NCBI RefSeq assembly: GCF_002980525.1
Contig: NZ_PVBQ01000009.1
Location: 80,538-144,537 of the forward strand
Reading direction: 5' to 3'
Origin: Sphingobacterium haloxyli
Lineage (GTDB): Bacteria > Bacteroidota > Bacteroidia > Sphingobacteriales > Sphingobacteriaceae
Length of the DNA: 64,000 nt
This document shows positions 19,238 through 28,107 of this stretch, piece after piece. The first letter of the stretch is position 1, and every line of letters begins with the position of its first letter. The notes below the pieces were generated by a model, which searched no databases, was not told the origin of the DNA, and was given only the letters and a program-made list of their open reading frames with translations. Made by a program: the position numbers and the translations under genes.

Positions 19238-19471
19238 ATGAGTGGTTTGCGTAACAACACGAGTAAATTTAAACAGAAATCGCCAACAAAGCGATTTCTG
19301 TCTATTTTGGGGTTGGCGATGTTTGCCTTCTATTTTATTTTAGGCATCTTAGTTATCTTTTGGGATAATTTTCCCTTGGATATCGATCCTACGTATAAGA
19401 ATATGTTTGGCATCCTGCTCATTGTTTATTCTTTTCTGCGCTTTGCTCGTTTGTGGCAGAATAATTTTTAA
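19238..19471 (+). CDS. Small two-helix membrane protein, unknown function
   Basis: A 77-residue protein; the ATG at 19238 is chosen because it lies 2 bp after the tonB stop, whereas an upstream in-frame ATG would lie inside tonB. It has a basic N-terminus, two hydrophobic helices (about 24-45 and 54-68) and a short basic tail. I do not recognise a family. Its position between tonB and the PstS-like gene suggests it belongs to the same transcript. Confidence 0.75.
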   Translation: MSGLRNNTSKFKQKSPTKRFLSILGLAMFAFYFILGILVIFWDNFPLDIDPTYKNMFGILLIVYSFLRFARLWQNNF

Positions 19472-19500
19472 TACGTATTAGATAGGGGGCGATCAAAGAA

Positions 19501-20466
19501 ATGAAGAAAGTAATTAAGATAAGCATGTTGGCCATCCTGCTACTGAGCATGGCGGGTTGTGGTGGCTGTTCACGGACGGAGAAGAAGGGCGCTTCAACTG
19601 GTGACAGCTCGGTGGCAAAAGAAGTAGCCCCAAAGGAGGACGTCTTGGTGGGTGTGCTGAATGTTGCGGTAGATGAAACAGCCTATCCAATCTTGAAAGA
19701 GCAGGAAGATGTTTTTTTGGCGGCGTATCCCAATGCCAGGTTGAACCTCATTATGAAGCCGGAGTTATTGGCTATCCGGGAGTTGTTGTCCAATGAGGCT
19801 GGAGTGGCCGTGTTAGCAAGGGAATTGAATGAAACGGAGAATGATTATTTCAAAAAACGTTCGATTACCCCACGGAAGTTTCCTGTGTGGACGGACGCAA
19901 TTGTCGTCGTCAATAATACTAAACTTGCAGATACGACCGTTACTATTGAATATTTGGTGAATGCTATGAAGGGTGAAAGTGTGGACCAGAAAAAGATTGT
20001 TTTCGATAATCTTAATTCGAGTACGTTTAGGCATCTGAAGGACTTGGGTAAATTGGAAAAAGTTGCATCAAATTACGTGGAGGCACAAGATGGCAGTAAA
20101 GAAGTGCTCGAAGCGGTGGCGAATGATCCGGACAAAATTGGGATTTTGGGGTATAACGTATACTTAGATTTGATTTCCTCGTTTCCAGATAAGAATAATA
20201 TTCGTATCTTGAGCGTGCAGAATACGGTGGGAGAGACGGCTGACAATAAATATTATAAGCCTAATCAATCCACTATTGCCGCGGAGCAGTATCCGTTGCG
20301 TCGTACATTTTACGTGCAGAATTATCAGCCTAACTTAGGATTGGGTATAGGGTTTTCTGCGTTTTTGACTGGTGATCGAGGTCAACGTATCGTATTGAAA
20401 TCGGGTTTGGTACCTGCAACAATGCCGGGACGCGACATTATTATAAGGGATGATATTTCTCTTTAG
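19501..20466 (+). CDS. PstS-like substrate-binding lipoprotein
   Basis: A 321-residue lipoprotein (lipobox SMAGC, C20) with a type II periplasmic binding fold of the phosphate-binding-protein class. No PstC, PstA or PstB genes adjoin it. Instead it is embedded between tonB and a TPR protein, so a role as an ABC-importer subunit is not supported by the neighbours. The ligand is unknown; phosphate is only a family-based possibility. It is likely part of the exbB-tonB transcript. Confidence 0.8.
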   Translation: MKKVIKISMLAILLLSMAGCGGCSRTEKKGASTGDSSVAKEVAPKEDVLVGVLNVAVDETAYPILKEQEDVFLAAYPNARLNLIMKPELLAIRELLSNEAGVAVLARELNETENDYFKKRSITPRKFPVWTDAIVVVNNTKLADTTVTIEYLVNAMKGESVDQKKIVFDNLNSSTFRHLKDLGKLEKVASNYVEAQDGSKEVLEAVANDPDKIGILGYNVYLDLISSFPDKNNIRILSVQNTVGETADNKYYKPNQSTIAAEQYPLRRTFYVQNYQPNLGLGIGFSAFLTGDRGQRIVLKSGLVPATMPGRDIIIRDDISL

Positions 20467-20569
20467 ATGACGCATGATGCGTGGCAAGAATGTTCATTAA
20501 TTAAACATTTGGACAGATAGGATGTCAAATAGAGACGAGAGCGAAGTACAAAAAATCGTATAATTCATT

Positions 20570-20577
20570 TAGATTTG
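20570..20577 (+). promoter_or_regulatory. Possible -7 box for the TPR protein gene
   Basis: TAGATTTG fits TAnnTTTG and lies 64 nt before the start codon in the 175-bp gap after the PstS-like gene. No TTTG is found at the -33 spacing, so this is tentative. Confidence 0.3.
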
Positions 20578-20641
20578 CGATAATTCGTGTTAAATTCGTG
20601 GGTAATTAGTTAAAAAGGAAAAAATAGAACACAAATAGATT

Positions 20642-22381
20642 ATGACAAAAAGCAAATTATTTTTAAGTCTTCTATTGGCGGGTACAATAGGGTCTGTAAG
20701 TGCACAGAGCTTAAAGGATGCTAAGACGGCTATAGCTGAAGAGAAATATGATGAAGCGAAAAGTATGCTTCAGAATTTGGTAGAGAAGAAAGCGAAAGAT
20801 GGAGAGAACTGGTTTTATCTTGGGCAAATCCATTTAATCAATGATAAAATTGATTCTGCTGCGTATGTGTTTAACCAAGGGGTAACGAATGCGCCAAAGG
20901 AAAAACTGAATAACGTAGGACTCGGTATTGTTGATCTAATGAAGGGCGACAAGACGGCGGCTGAAACGAAATTTTCAACAGCTGTTTCGGATTTGAAACG
21001 TAAGGAATATCTGCCTTTGCTTTATATCGGGCAGGCCTATATCAAAGCACCAGAGCCTGATTATACGAAAGCAATAGAATACCTAACGCAAGCAAAGGAA
21101 AAGAATGATAAGGATCCGGAGATATTGATCGCCTTAGGTGATGCGTATTCGGGTATGGGCGAGAGCAGCCAGGCTTTTGTAAATTATCGCGATGCGGAGT
21201 ATATGGATCCTAGCTTATTGGCGCCAAAGATTGGACAAGCGTTGATTTCGAGAAGGGCGCAAGCATACGATGTAGTTGTCGAATCATTGACGAAGCTGTC
21301 CAGCGAGAACCCGGATTATGCACCACTTTATCGTGAGCTGGCGGAGACGTATTACTTATCTTCATTGAAAGCTCCAGAAGACGACTATCGGGAGATCAAC
21401 CAAAAAGCATTGGAGTATTATCAAAAATACCTAAGCTTGACGGGAGATGCGTCTGTTGAGGCAAAAACGCGTTATGCTGACTTCTTGGTGTATTCTGGTA
21501 ACTACGCGGAGTTGAAGACCGTTGCGGAAGAATTATCGGCTATGCCAGGAGTAGATGCAAAAGTTTACCGTTATCTAGGGTATATCGCTTATAACCAAGA
21601 TAAAGATTATGCGAAAGCTGCAGAGAACATGAACATCTTGTTCGAAAAAGTACAGCCGGAGCGTTTGATCCCACGTGACTACCTTTATGCAGGTTTGGCT
21701 AATCTAAGTGCAGGCGATGCAGAAAAAGGTGAAGCGTTGTTGAAACAAGCGGTGGAGAAACAAACAGAAGAGGATAACTTGGAAACGGAAATTGCAGAGA
21801 CTGCGTTTCAAAAGTATCAAGATGGTGAGGTCGAAGAAGCCGTTAAGATTTTCCGTTTACCAGCGGCAAATCCGGAGTCTGATTATTATTTCGATGCAAA
21901 CTATTTCGTCGGTTTAGGCCAGTATACAAAAGGGTCGAGATTGGTGTCGCCAGCAGAAGGTGAAGAAATAACACCAGAGCTTGGTGCGCAGAAAATTGCA
22001 GCAGCAAAACCTACCCTTGATGAAGCGATCAAATCGTTTACGACAGTTATCGGAACGGAAAAAGAGGACGTAAAAAAGAAATACTTGGTGAACTCTCTGT
22101 ATTACAAGGGTTTATCTGAGCTTGCGTTGGACGGGGTAATGTATGATCCCGAAAATGCGAAGGGGCTATTTGTAGATTCTTTCACGAGATTATTGCAGGA
22201 GATTCAGAATACAGACTTGCCTGAAACCACAGTAACTTCTTATACTGTTGATGCAAATAACTACTTAGGTTACTACTTTTATTTAAAAGGAGAAACGGAA
22301 AAAGCGAAAGCGCATTTTCAGGAAACGATCAAGGTTAGCCCAGAAGATGAGTTCGCCGGACAATTCGTTGATCAACTGTAA
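20642..22381 (+). CDS. Periplasmic tetratricopeptide-repeat protein
   Basis: A 579-residue exported protein: signal peptide to about residue 22 (ending VSAQ), then repeated TPR-like helical pairs throughout (for example YDEAKSMLQNLVEKKAKDGENWFYLGQIHL and later AYSGMGESSQAFVNYRDAEYMDP). TPR arrays bind proteins or peptides. It ends the TonB cluster and is closed by a strong terminator. A role in assembling or regulating the TonB system is a guess from position only. Confidence 0.85.
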   Translation: MTKSKLFLSLLLAGTIGSVSAQSLKDAKTAIAEEKYDEAKSMLQNLVEKKAKDGENWFYLGQIHLINDKIDSAAYVFNQGVTNAPKEKLNNVGLGIVDLMKGDKTAAETKFSTAVSDLKRKEYLPLLYIGQAYIKAPEPDYTKAIEYLTQAKEKNDKDPEILIALGDAYSGMGESSQAFVNYRDAEYMDPSLLAPKIGQALISRRAQAYDVVVESLTKLSSENPDYAPLYRELAETYYLSSLKAPEDDYREINQKALEYYQKYLSLTGDASVEAKTRYADFLVYSGNYAELKTVAEELSAMPGVDAKVYRYLGYIAYNQDKDYAKAAENMNILFEKVQPERLIPRDYLYAGLANLSAGDAEKGEALLKQAVEKQTEEDNLETEIAETAFQKYQDGEVEEAVKIFRLPAANPESDYYFDANYFVGLGQYTKGSRLVSPAEGEEITPELGAQKIAAAKPTLDEAIKSFTTVIGTEKEDVKKKYLVNSLYYKGLSELALDGVMYDPENAKGLFVDSFTRLLQEIQNTDLPETTVTSYTVDANNYLGYYFYLKGETEKAKAHFQETIKVSPEDEFAGQFVDQL

Positions 22382-22404
22382 TTTAGAATGGAAATAAATA
22401 AAAA

Positions 22405-22429
22405 GGGGCTTTACGGAGCCCCTTTTTTT
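22405..22429 (+). terminator. Rho-independent terminator between the TonB cluster and the nuo operon
   Basis: Six-bp G/C-rich stem (GGGGCT with AGCCCC), six-base loop and seven T's, extended by flanking A/T pairs. Confidence 0.92.
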
Positions 22430-22444
22430 ATTTGGAAAAAATGA

Positions 22445-22452
22445 TATATTTG
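22445..22452 (+). promoter_or_regulatory. Likely -7 box of the nuo operon
   Basis: TATATTTG matches TAnnTTTG exactly and lies 28 nt before the nuoA start. The T-run of the preceding terminator (22423-22429) falls near the -33 position and may serve as a degenerate upstream element. Confidence 0.45.
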
Positions 22453-22479
22453 TTAGAGAGAACAAATTAGTGAACTATT

Positions 22480-22860
22480 ATGGAAAGTGTAAACTTAGAG
22501 AGCACTTCAGTAGATTATATACCTATCCTGATACAACTAGGGGTGGCTGTGGCATTTGGTGTTTTAACTATTATTGGTACGCACTTAATTGGTCCAAAAG
22601 TTCGTACGGAGAACAAATTGGGGGCATTTGAGTCGGGCGTCGAGGTGATTGGTAACGCACGGCAACCTTTTTCGGTGAAGTATTTTATGGCTGCCATTTT
22701 GTTCGTTATTTTCGACGTGGAGGTTATATTTATGTACCCTTGGGCGGTCAACTTTAGAGAAATGGGTATGGATGGGTTATGGAAAATGGGGATTTTCTTG
22801 AGTATAGTCGTTCTCGGCTTAATCTATGAAGTGAAACGCGGTGCGTTGGATTGGGATTAG
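22480..22860 (+). CDS. nuoA: NADH-quinone oxidoreductase subunit A
   Basis: A 126-residue inner-membrane subunit with three helices and the conserved loop ENKLGAFESGVEVIGNARQPFSVKYF between helices 1 and 2, followed by the FDVEVIFMYPWAV stretch of helix 2. It is part of the membrane arm at the quinone site of complex I and is first in a fourteen-gene operon in canonical A-N order. Confidence 0.96.
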   Translation: MESVNLESTSVDYIPILIQLGVAVAFGVLTIIGTHLIGPKVRTENKLGAFESGVEVIGNARQPFSVKYFMAAILFVIFDVEVIFMYPWAVNFREMGMDGLWKMGIFLSIVVLGLIYEVKRGALDWD

Positions 22861-22887
22861 TGTTTGGTAATTTAAAAAACGATAGCC

Positions 22888-23442
22888 ATGAGTAAAGTGA
22901 CATTGGCAGAGGCGCCTCCGGGTATAGAAGGAGCGGGTTTTTTTGCAACATCTTTAGATAAAGTGATTGGTTTGGCTAGGGCTAACTCGCTGTGGCCGCT
23001 TCCATTTGCCACGTCGTGTTGTGGAATTGAGTTTATGGCGACTATGGGATCTACGTACGATTTGGCCCGTTTCGGTGCTGAGCGCCCAAGTTTCTCGCCA
23101 CGGCAGGCTGATATGCTGTTGGTGATGGGTACGATAGCCAAAAAGATGGCGCCTGTATTAAAGCAAGTATATACGCAAATGGCGGAGCCCCGGTGGGTGA
23201 TAGCTGTCGGCGCCTGTGCCTCGAGTGGTGGAATTTTTGACACCTATTCGGTGCTGCAGGGTATCGACGAGATTATTCCGGTGGATGTATATGTTCCCGG
23301 CTGTCCGCCACGCCCTGAAGCGATATTGGACGGGGTGCTGAAATTGCAGGAAATCGTGCGGAATGAATCGTTAAACCGCCGGAATACGCCGGAGTATAAG
23401 GCATTGTTGGAGAAATATGGAATAGCGACAGACAATGGATAA
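22888..23442 (+). CDS. nuoB: NADH-quinone oxidoreductase subunit B
   Basis: A 184-residue peripheral-arm subunit that holds cluster N2, the last iron-sulfur centre before quinone. All four ligands are visible: the tandem cysteines C44 and C45 (TSCCGIEF), C110 (GACASSGG) and C139 (PGCPPRP). The gene overlaps nuoC by 8 bp. Confidence 0.97.
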   Translation: MSKVTLAEAPPGIEGAGFFATSLDKVIGLARANSLWPLPFATSCCGIEFMATMGSTYDLARFGAERPSFSPRQADMLLVMGTIAKKMAPVLKQVYTQMAEPRWVIAVGACASSGGIFDTYSVLQGIDEIIPVDVYVPGCPPRPEAILDGVLKLQEIVRNESLNRRNTPEYKALLEKYGIATDNG

Positions 23443-23938
23443 ACTGGATAATCAAATCGTTATAAAGCATCTGCAGGATAAGTTTGGAGAGCAGGTACGG
23501 GTAATTGCGGAGCCGCATGGTTTATTGACAGTGGCGACGGAAGCAGAGACTATCCTGGATTTACTTGCTTTTGTAAAGGATGACGCGCACTTACGTTTCA
23601 ATTATTTGACGGATATTACGGGCGTGCATTATCCAAATGAAGACCGAGATTTTTGTGTGGTATATCATGTGCATAACCTGTTGCAAAACCTACGTCTGCG
23701 GGTAAAGGTATTTATTAGTGGGCCTACACCGGTGATTCCTTCGGCTACCCCCATATGGCACGGGGCCAATTGGATGGAACGCGAAACTTTCGATTTTTTC
23801 GGGATAGTGTTCGATGGACATCCCGACTTGAGACGGATCCTGAATATGGATGAATTAGAAGTGTTTCCGATGCGCAAGGAATATCCGCTCGAGGATCCGA
23901 ATCGGGTAGATAAAAAAGATTTTTATTTTGGACGTTAA
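23435..23938 (+). CDS. nuoC: NADH-quinone oxidoreductase subunit C
   Basis: A 167-residue 30-kDa-type subunit with the family signature near the C-terminus (WMERETFDFFGIVFDGHPDLRRIL, then PLEDPNR). It links the electron-input arm to subunit D. It is separate from nuoD here, unlike the fused nuoCD of enterobacteria and some Bacteroides-like genomes. Confidence 0.96.
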   Translation: MDKLDNQIVIKHLQDKFGEQVRVIAEPHGLLTVATEAETILDLLAFVKDDAHLRFNYLTDITGVHYPNEDRDFCVVYHVHNLLQNLRLRVKVFISGPTPVIPSATPIWHGANWMERETFDFFGIVFDGHPDLRRILNMDELEVFPMRKEYPLEDPNRVDKKDFYFGR

Positions 23939-23956
23939 ACCCTACAGGAGAGTAAG

Positions 23957-25192
23957 ATGAGTAAACCGATAACCAAGATAACACCGGATGCAGCCGTATT
24001 CTTTGACAACGATCCACAGGATGAGTTTATCACCCTCAATATAGGACCCACACATCCAGCTACGCACGGGGTGTTCCAAAACGTGGTACAGATCGATGGC
24101 GAACGCATTATGAGCGGTGTCTCTACAATAGGTTATATACACCGGGCTTTTGAGAAAATTGCGGAGCACCGGCCTTTTTACCAGATAACACCGCTGACGG
24201 ATAGGTTGAACTATTGTTCGGCCCCAATAAATAATATGGGGTGGCACATGACGGTAGAGAAGTTGCTGGACATTGAGCTGCCGAAGCGCGTGCAATACAT
24301 GCGGGTTATCGTGATGGAATTGGCGCGTATCTCGGACCATATCATTTGTAACGGAATTTTAGGAGTGGATACGGGGGCTTTTTCCGGGTTTCTCTACCTG
24401 ATGCAGGAGCGGGAATTTATATACGAGATTTATGAAGAGATATGTGGATCGCGCTTAACCACTAATATCGGACGTGTCGGCGGTTTCGAACGTGATTTTA
24501 ACGAGATTGCGTTCCGTAAGATAGAAGAGTTTATCAAACGTTTCCCACCTGTGCTCAAAGAATTCGAAAACTTATTTGTCCGTAATCGGATATTTATTGA
24601 GCGTACCTCGGGAGTAGCGGCGGTTACACCGGAAGATGCCTTGAGCTACAGCTGGTCGGGCCCGATTCTTCGTGCGACGGGAGTGGATTACGATGTGCGT
24701 GCCACAGCGCCGTATTCTTCCTATGAGGAATTTGATTTTGATGTTCCTGTAGGCACAAACGGTGATGTATACGATCGCTTTATGGTACGCAATGATGAAA
24801 TGTGGCAATCGCTACGTATCATCGAGCAGGCGCTGGAAAAGATTAAGAAAGAACCGATAGGTGTATTCCACGCCGACGTGCCCGATTTTTACTTGCCTCC
24901 GAAGGAGCAGGTATATACCAATATGGAAGCGCTTATTTATCACTTTAAGATCGTCATGGGTGAATGGGAAACGCCAAAATCTGAGGTATATCACGCGGTG
25001 GAAGGTGCAAATGGCGAATTGGGATTCTATCTCATCCATGATGGAGGCCGAGCGCCTTATCGTTTACACTTTAGGAGACCATCGTTTATTAATTACCAGA
25101 TGTTTGCTCCTATGAGTAGTGGGATGCTGATTTCTGACGCGATTATCAATATGAGTAGTTTAAACGTTATTGCAGGAGAATTAGATGCTTAG
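23957..25192 (+). CDS. nuoD: NADH-quinone oxidoreductase subunit D
   Basis: A 411-residue 49-kDa-type subunit that forms the quinone pocket with NuoB. Conserved features are GPTHPATHGV near residue 31, the GYIHRAFEKIAEHR stretch, and the C-terminal RAPYRLHFRRPSF. The frame continues 8 bp past the nuoE start. Confidence 0.97.
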   Translation: MSKPITKITPDAAVFFDNDPQDEFITLNIGPTHPATHGVFQNVVQIDGERIMSGVSTIGYIHRAFEKIAEHRPFYQITPLTDRLNYCSAPINNMGWHMTVEKLLDIELPKRVQYMRVIVMELARISDHIICNGILGVDTGAFSGFLYLMQEREFIYEIYEEICGSRLTTNIGRVGGFERDFNEIAFRKIEEFIKRFPPVLKEFENLFVRNRIFIERTSGVAAVTPEDALSYSWSGPILRATGVDYDVRATAPYSSYEEFDFDVPVGTNGDVYDRFMVRNDEMWQSLRIIEQALEKIKKEPIGVFHADVPDFYLPPKEQVYTNMEALIYHFKIVMGEWETPKSEVYHAVEGANGELGFYLIHDGGRAPYRLHFRRPSFINYQMFAPMSSGMLISDAIINMSSLNVIAGELDA

Positions 25193-25709
25193 TGTTAAAG
25201 AAAATACGACGGTGGAATTTAGTCTAACTTTGCTGGACAAGTTTGCGGAAACAGTAGCGCGCTATCCAGAAGGCAGACAGAAATCAGCACTTTTACCTAT
25301 TTTACACTTGGTGCAGGCCGAATACGGTTGGCTGAGTGTGGATGCGATGGACAAGGTTGCCGCTTATTTGGACATACGCCCAATTGAGGTGTATGAGGTT
25401 GCTTCTTTTTATACGATGTTTTTTCTGCAACCTAAGGGTAAATATGTTTTGGAAATTTGCCGTACAGGCCCTTGTTGTTTGGTGGGAGCTGAACGTATGA
25501 TGCAACATATAGAAGATAAGCTGGGCGTTAAAGAGGGGGAGGTGACGGCGGATGGCCTATTTTCTTGGCGTGGCGTAGAGTGTCTTGCGGCTTGTGGTTA
25601 TGCTCCTGTGTTACAGATCGGCCCCGAATACACGTTTTATGAAAACCTGACAGAGGAGAAAGTGGACCAGTTGGTTGATGAATTGAAGCAAAAAGCACAA
25701 ACAAAATAG
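25185..25709 (+). CDS. nuoE: NADH-quinone oxidoreductase subunit E
   Basis: A 174-residue thioredoxin-like [2Fe-2S] subunit carrying cluster N1a. The ligands are C92 and C97 (CRTGPC) and C133 and C137 (ECLAAC). It works with NuoF in the NADH-oxidising module. The start overlaps nuoD by 8 bp. Confidence 0.96.
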   Translation: MLSVKENTTVEFSLTLLDKFAETVARYPEGRQKSALLPILHLVQAEYGWLSVDAMDKVAAYLDIRPIEVYEVASFYTMFFLQPKGKYVLEICRTGPCCLVGAERMMQHIEDKLGVKEGEVTADGLFSWRGVECLAACGYAPVLQIGPEYTFYENLTEEKVDQLVDELKQKAQTK

Positions 25710-25711
25710 GT

Positions 25712-27058
25712 ATGGCACGTAAGTTATTATTGGCACATATTGATGTTCCGGGAATCCATACTTTTGACGTTTATCGTCAAAATGGTGGCTATCGTGCAGT
25801 AGAAAAAGCACTCCGGACGATGTCGCCAGACGAGGTCGTGGAGGAGGTGAAGAAATCGGGACTTCGCGGACGTGGTGGCGCAGGGTTCCCCACCGGAATG
25901 AAGTGGGGTTTTCTGGCGAAGCCAGAAGGCGTTCCTCGTTATTTAGTCTGCAATGGAGATGAATCGGAGCCGGGAACCTTTAAGGATCGCTTTCTAATGA
26001 CTCATATCCCGCACGCACTGATTGAGGGCATGATTGTTTCGAGCTATGCATTGGGCGCGAATACATCGTATATTTATATCCGAGGGGAAATGATGCCGCA
26101 GATTCGGATAGTGGAAAAAGCGATTGCGGAAGCGAAAGCGGCGGGTTTTCTGGGCAAAAATATTTTAGGAACGGGCTATGATTTAGAAATACATGTTCAA
26201 CCCGGAGGGGGGGCTTATATTTGTGGAGAAGAGACGGCGTTGTTGGAATCGCTTGAAGGTGAACGGGGCAACCCGCGCATCAAACCTCCTTTCCCTGCGG
26301 TGGCAGGGCTATATGGTTGCCCAACGGTGGTGAACAATGTGGAGTCAATTGCGGCAACCGTGCCCATTGTGAATGACGGTGGAGAAGAATATGCAAAAAT
26401 CGGTATCGAGCGCAGCACGGGCACGAAGTTAATATCGGCCTCGGGCAACTTGGTTCGTCCGGGAGTATATGAAATTGAAATGGGCTTGCCCATGGAGGAA
26501 TTTATTTACTCTGATGAATATTGTGGAGGTATCCCAAACGGAAAGCGTCTAAAAGCGGTGGTTGCGGGCGGTTCATCGGTGCCGATTTTACCGACTCACC
26601 TTGCGCTGAAGACAGCCAACGGGGAACCTCGTCTGATGACGTATGAGTCGTTGGCGGATGGAGGCTTTGTAACGGGTACGGCGATGGGTTCTGGCGGGTT
26701 TATCGCGTTTGACGAAGATCAATGTATCGTGCGCAATACACTAAACTTTACGCGTTTTTATCATCACGAAAGTTGTGGGCAATGTTCTCCATGTAGAGAA
26801 GGAACTGGATGGATGGAAAAGGTATTGCACAAGATCGAATATGGATATGGAGATATTTCTGACATTGATCTTTTGTGGGACATCCAGCAAAAAATCGATG
26901 GACATACCATTTGTCCGTTAGGCGATGCATCGGCCTGGCCGGTAGCGAGTGCCATACGGCATTTCCGGGACGAATTTGAATGGCATATCTTACATCCGGA
27001 GGAGGCGCAGACAAGGAATTATGGATTGGTGACTGAGGGAGTGATGAGTAGTGAGTGA
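25712..27058 (+). CDS. nuoF: NADH-quinone oxidoreductase subunit F
   Basis: A 448-residue flavoprotein that oxidises NADH with FMN and passes electrons to cluster N3. The glycine-rich FMN/NADH region is GRGGAGFPTG (53-62). The [4Fe-4S] ligands are C355, C358 and C361 (SCGQCSPCREGT) and C401 (HTICPLGD). Its length is normal. The presence of nuoE, F and G shows the complex accepts NADH. Confidence 0.97.
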   Translation: MARKLLLAHIDVPGIHTFDVYRQNGGYRAVEKALRTMSPDEVVEEVKKSGLRGRGGAGFPTGMKWGFLAKPEGVPRYLVCNGDESEPGTFKDRFLMTHIPHALIEGMIVSSYALGANTSYIYIRGEMMPQIRIVEKAIAEAKAAGFLGKNILGTGYDLEIHVQPGGGAYICGEETALLESLEGERGNPRIKPPFPAVAGLYGCPTVVNNVESIAATVPIVNDGGEEYAKIGIERSTGTKLISASGNLVRPGVYEIEMGLPMEEFIYSDEYCGGIPNGKRLKAVVAGGSSVPILPTHLALKTANGEPRLMTYESLADGGFVTGTAMGSGGFIAFDEDQCIVRNTLNFTRFYHHESCGQCSPCREGTGWMEKVLHKIEYGYGDISDIDLLWDIQQKIDGHTICPLGDASAWPVASAIRHFRDEFEWHILHPEEAQTRNYGLVTEGVMSSE

Positions 27059-27083
27059 CGGATGGAGAGTTAAAAAATAAACG

Positions 27084-28094
27084 ATGGCAGACGAAAAATT
27101 TAAGGTAACGATAGATGGGATTCCGGTGGAAGTGGCACCAGGAACGACGATATTGAACGCGGCGCGTCAGGTCGGCGGGGATATTGTGCCTCCGGCGATG
27201 TGCTATTACTCGAAATTGGAGGGTAGTGGTGGAAAGTGTCGTACATGTTTGGTTAAGGTATCCAAAGGATCAGAAAAGGATCCTCGTCCGATGCCTAAAT
27301 TAGTCGCTTCTTGCAGGACGACCGTGATGGACGGAATGGAAGTGCAGAATATTACTTCGCCGGACGTATTGGAAGCACGCAAAGGTGTGGTGGAGATGTT
27401 ATTGATTAATCATCCATTGGATTGCCCGGTTTGTGACCAAGCGGGAGAGTGTAAACTACAGGATCTGAGTTATGAACACGGTGTGTCGCAAACACGGTAT
27501 GAGTTTAAACGCCGCACGTTTGAGCCTATCGATATCGGCGATAATATAAAGTTACATATGAATCGCTGTATTTTGTGCTATCGCTGTGTTTACGTGGCGG
27601 ATCAATTGACTAGCAAACGGGAACATGGGATCATTAACCGTGGCGACCATGCGGAAATTTCTACTTTTATCGAGAATGCATTGGACAATGATTTTATCGG
27701 AAATGTAATTGACGTATGCCCTGTGGGTGCATTGACGGATAGGACATTCCGTTTCAAAAGCCGCGTGTGGTTTACCAAGCCAGTAAATGCACACCGCAAT
27801 TGCCCCACATGCTCTGGCAAAGTCACTCTGTGGTATAAGGGTGAAGAAGTTTTACGTGTCACGGCTCGTAAAGATGAATATAACGAGGTGGAAGCGTTTA
27901 TCTGCGATACTTGCCGTTTTGAGACAAAGAAGACAGCCGACTGGGTATTGGAAGAACCTACCTCGATCAGCAAACAATCTGTCATCGATGCCAATCATTA
28001 CGACGTGTTCAATCCACCGCCGGTGATCAAAAAGAACTTGCAGTTACAGGAAGCGAACGAGGAGCAGTTGGAAAGAACGGAACGTTTAAAATAA
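27084..28094 (+). CDS. nuoG: NADH-quinone oxidoreductase subunit G, short form
   Basis: A 336-residue iron-sulfur subunit, about half the length of NuoG in E. coli or Thermus. The N-terminal electron chain is intact: [2Fe-2S] ligands C40, C52, C55, C77; the His-Cys3 [4Fe-4S] site H110, C114, C117, C123; and a further [4Fe-4S] site C162, C165, C168, C212. The large molybdopterin-oxidoreductase-like domain is absent. In its place is a short piece with two CxxC pairs (C240/C243 and C274/C277) that could bind zinc or be a remnant, then a tail rich in E and Q. No second reading frame continues the lost domain, so this is a true short form and not a frameshift. Confidence 0.93.
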   Translation: MADEKFKVTIDGIPVEVAPGTTILNAARQVGGDIVPPAMCYYSKLEGSGGKCRTCLVKVSKGSEKDPRPMPKLVASCRTTVMDGMEVQNITSPDVLEARKGVVEMLLINHPLDCPVCDQAGECKLQDLSYEHGVSQTRYEFKRRTFEPIDIGDNIKLHMNRCILCYRCVYVADQLTSKREHGIINRGDHAEISTFIENALDNDFIGNVIDVCPVGALTDRTFRFKSRVWFTKPVNAHRNCPTCSGKVTLWYKGEEVLRVTARKDEYNEVEAFICDTCRFETKKTADWVLEEPTSISKQSVIDANHYDVFNPPPVIKKNLQLQEANEEQLERTERLK

Positions 28095-28107
28095 GCAAAG
28101 GAAACAC

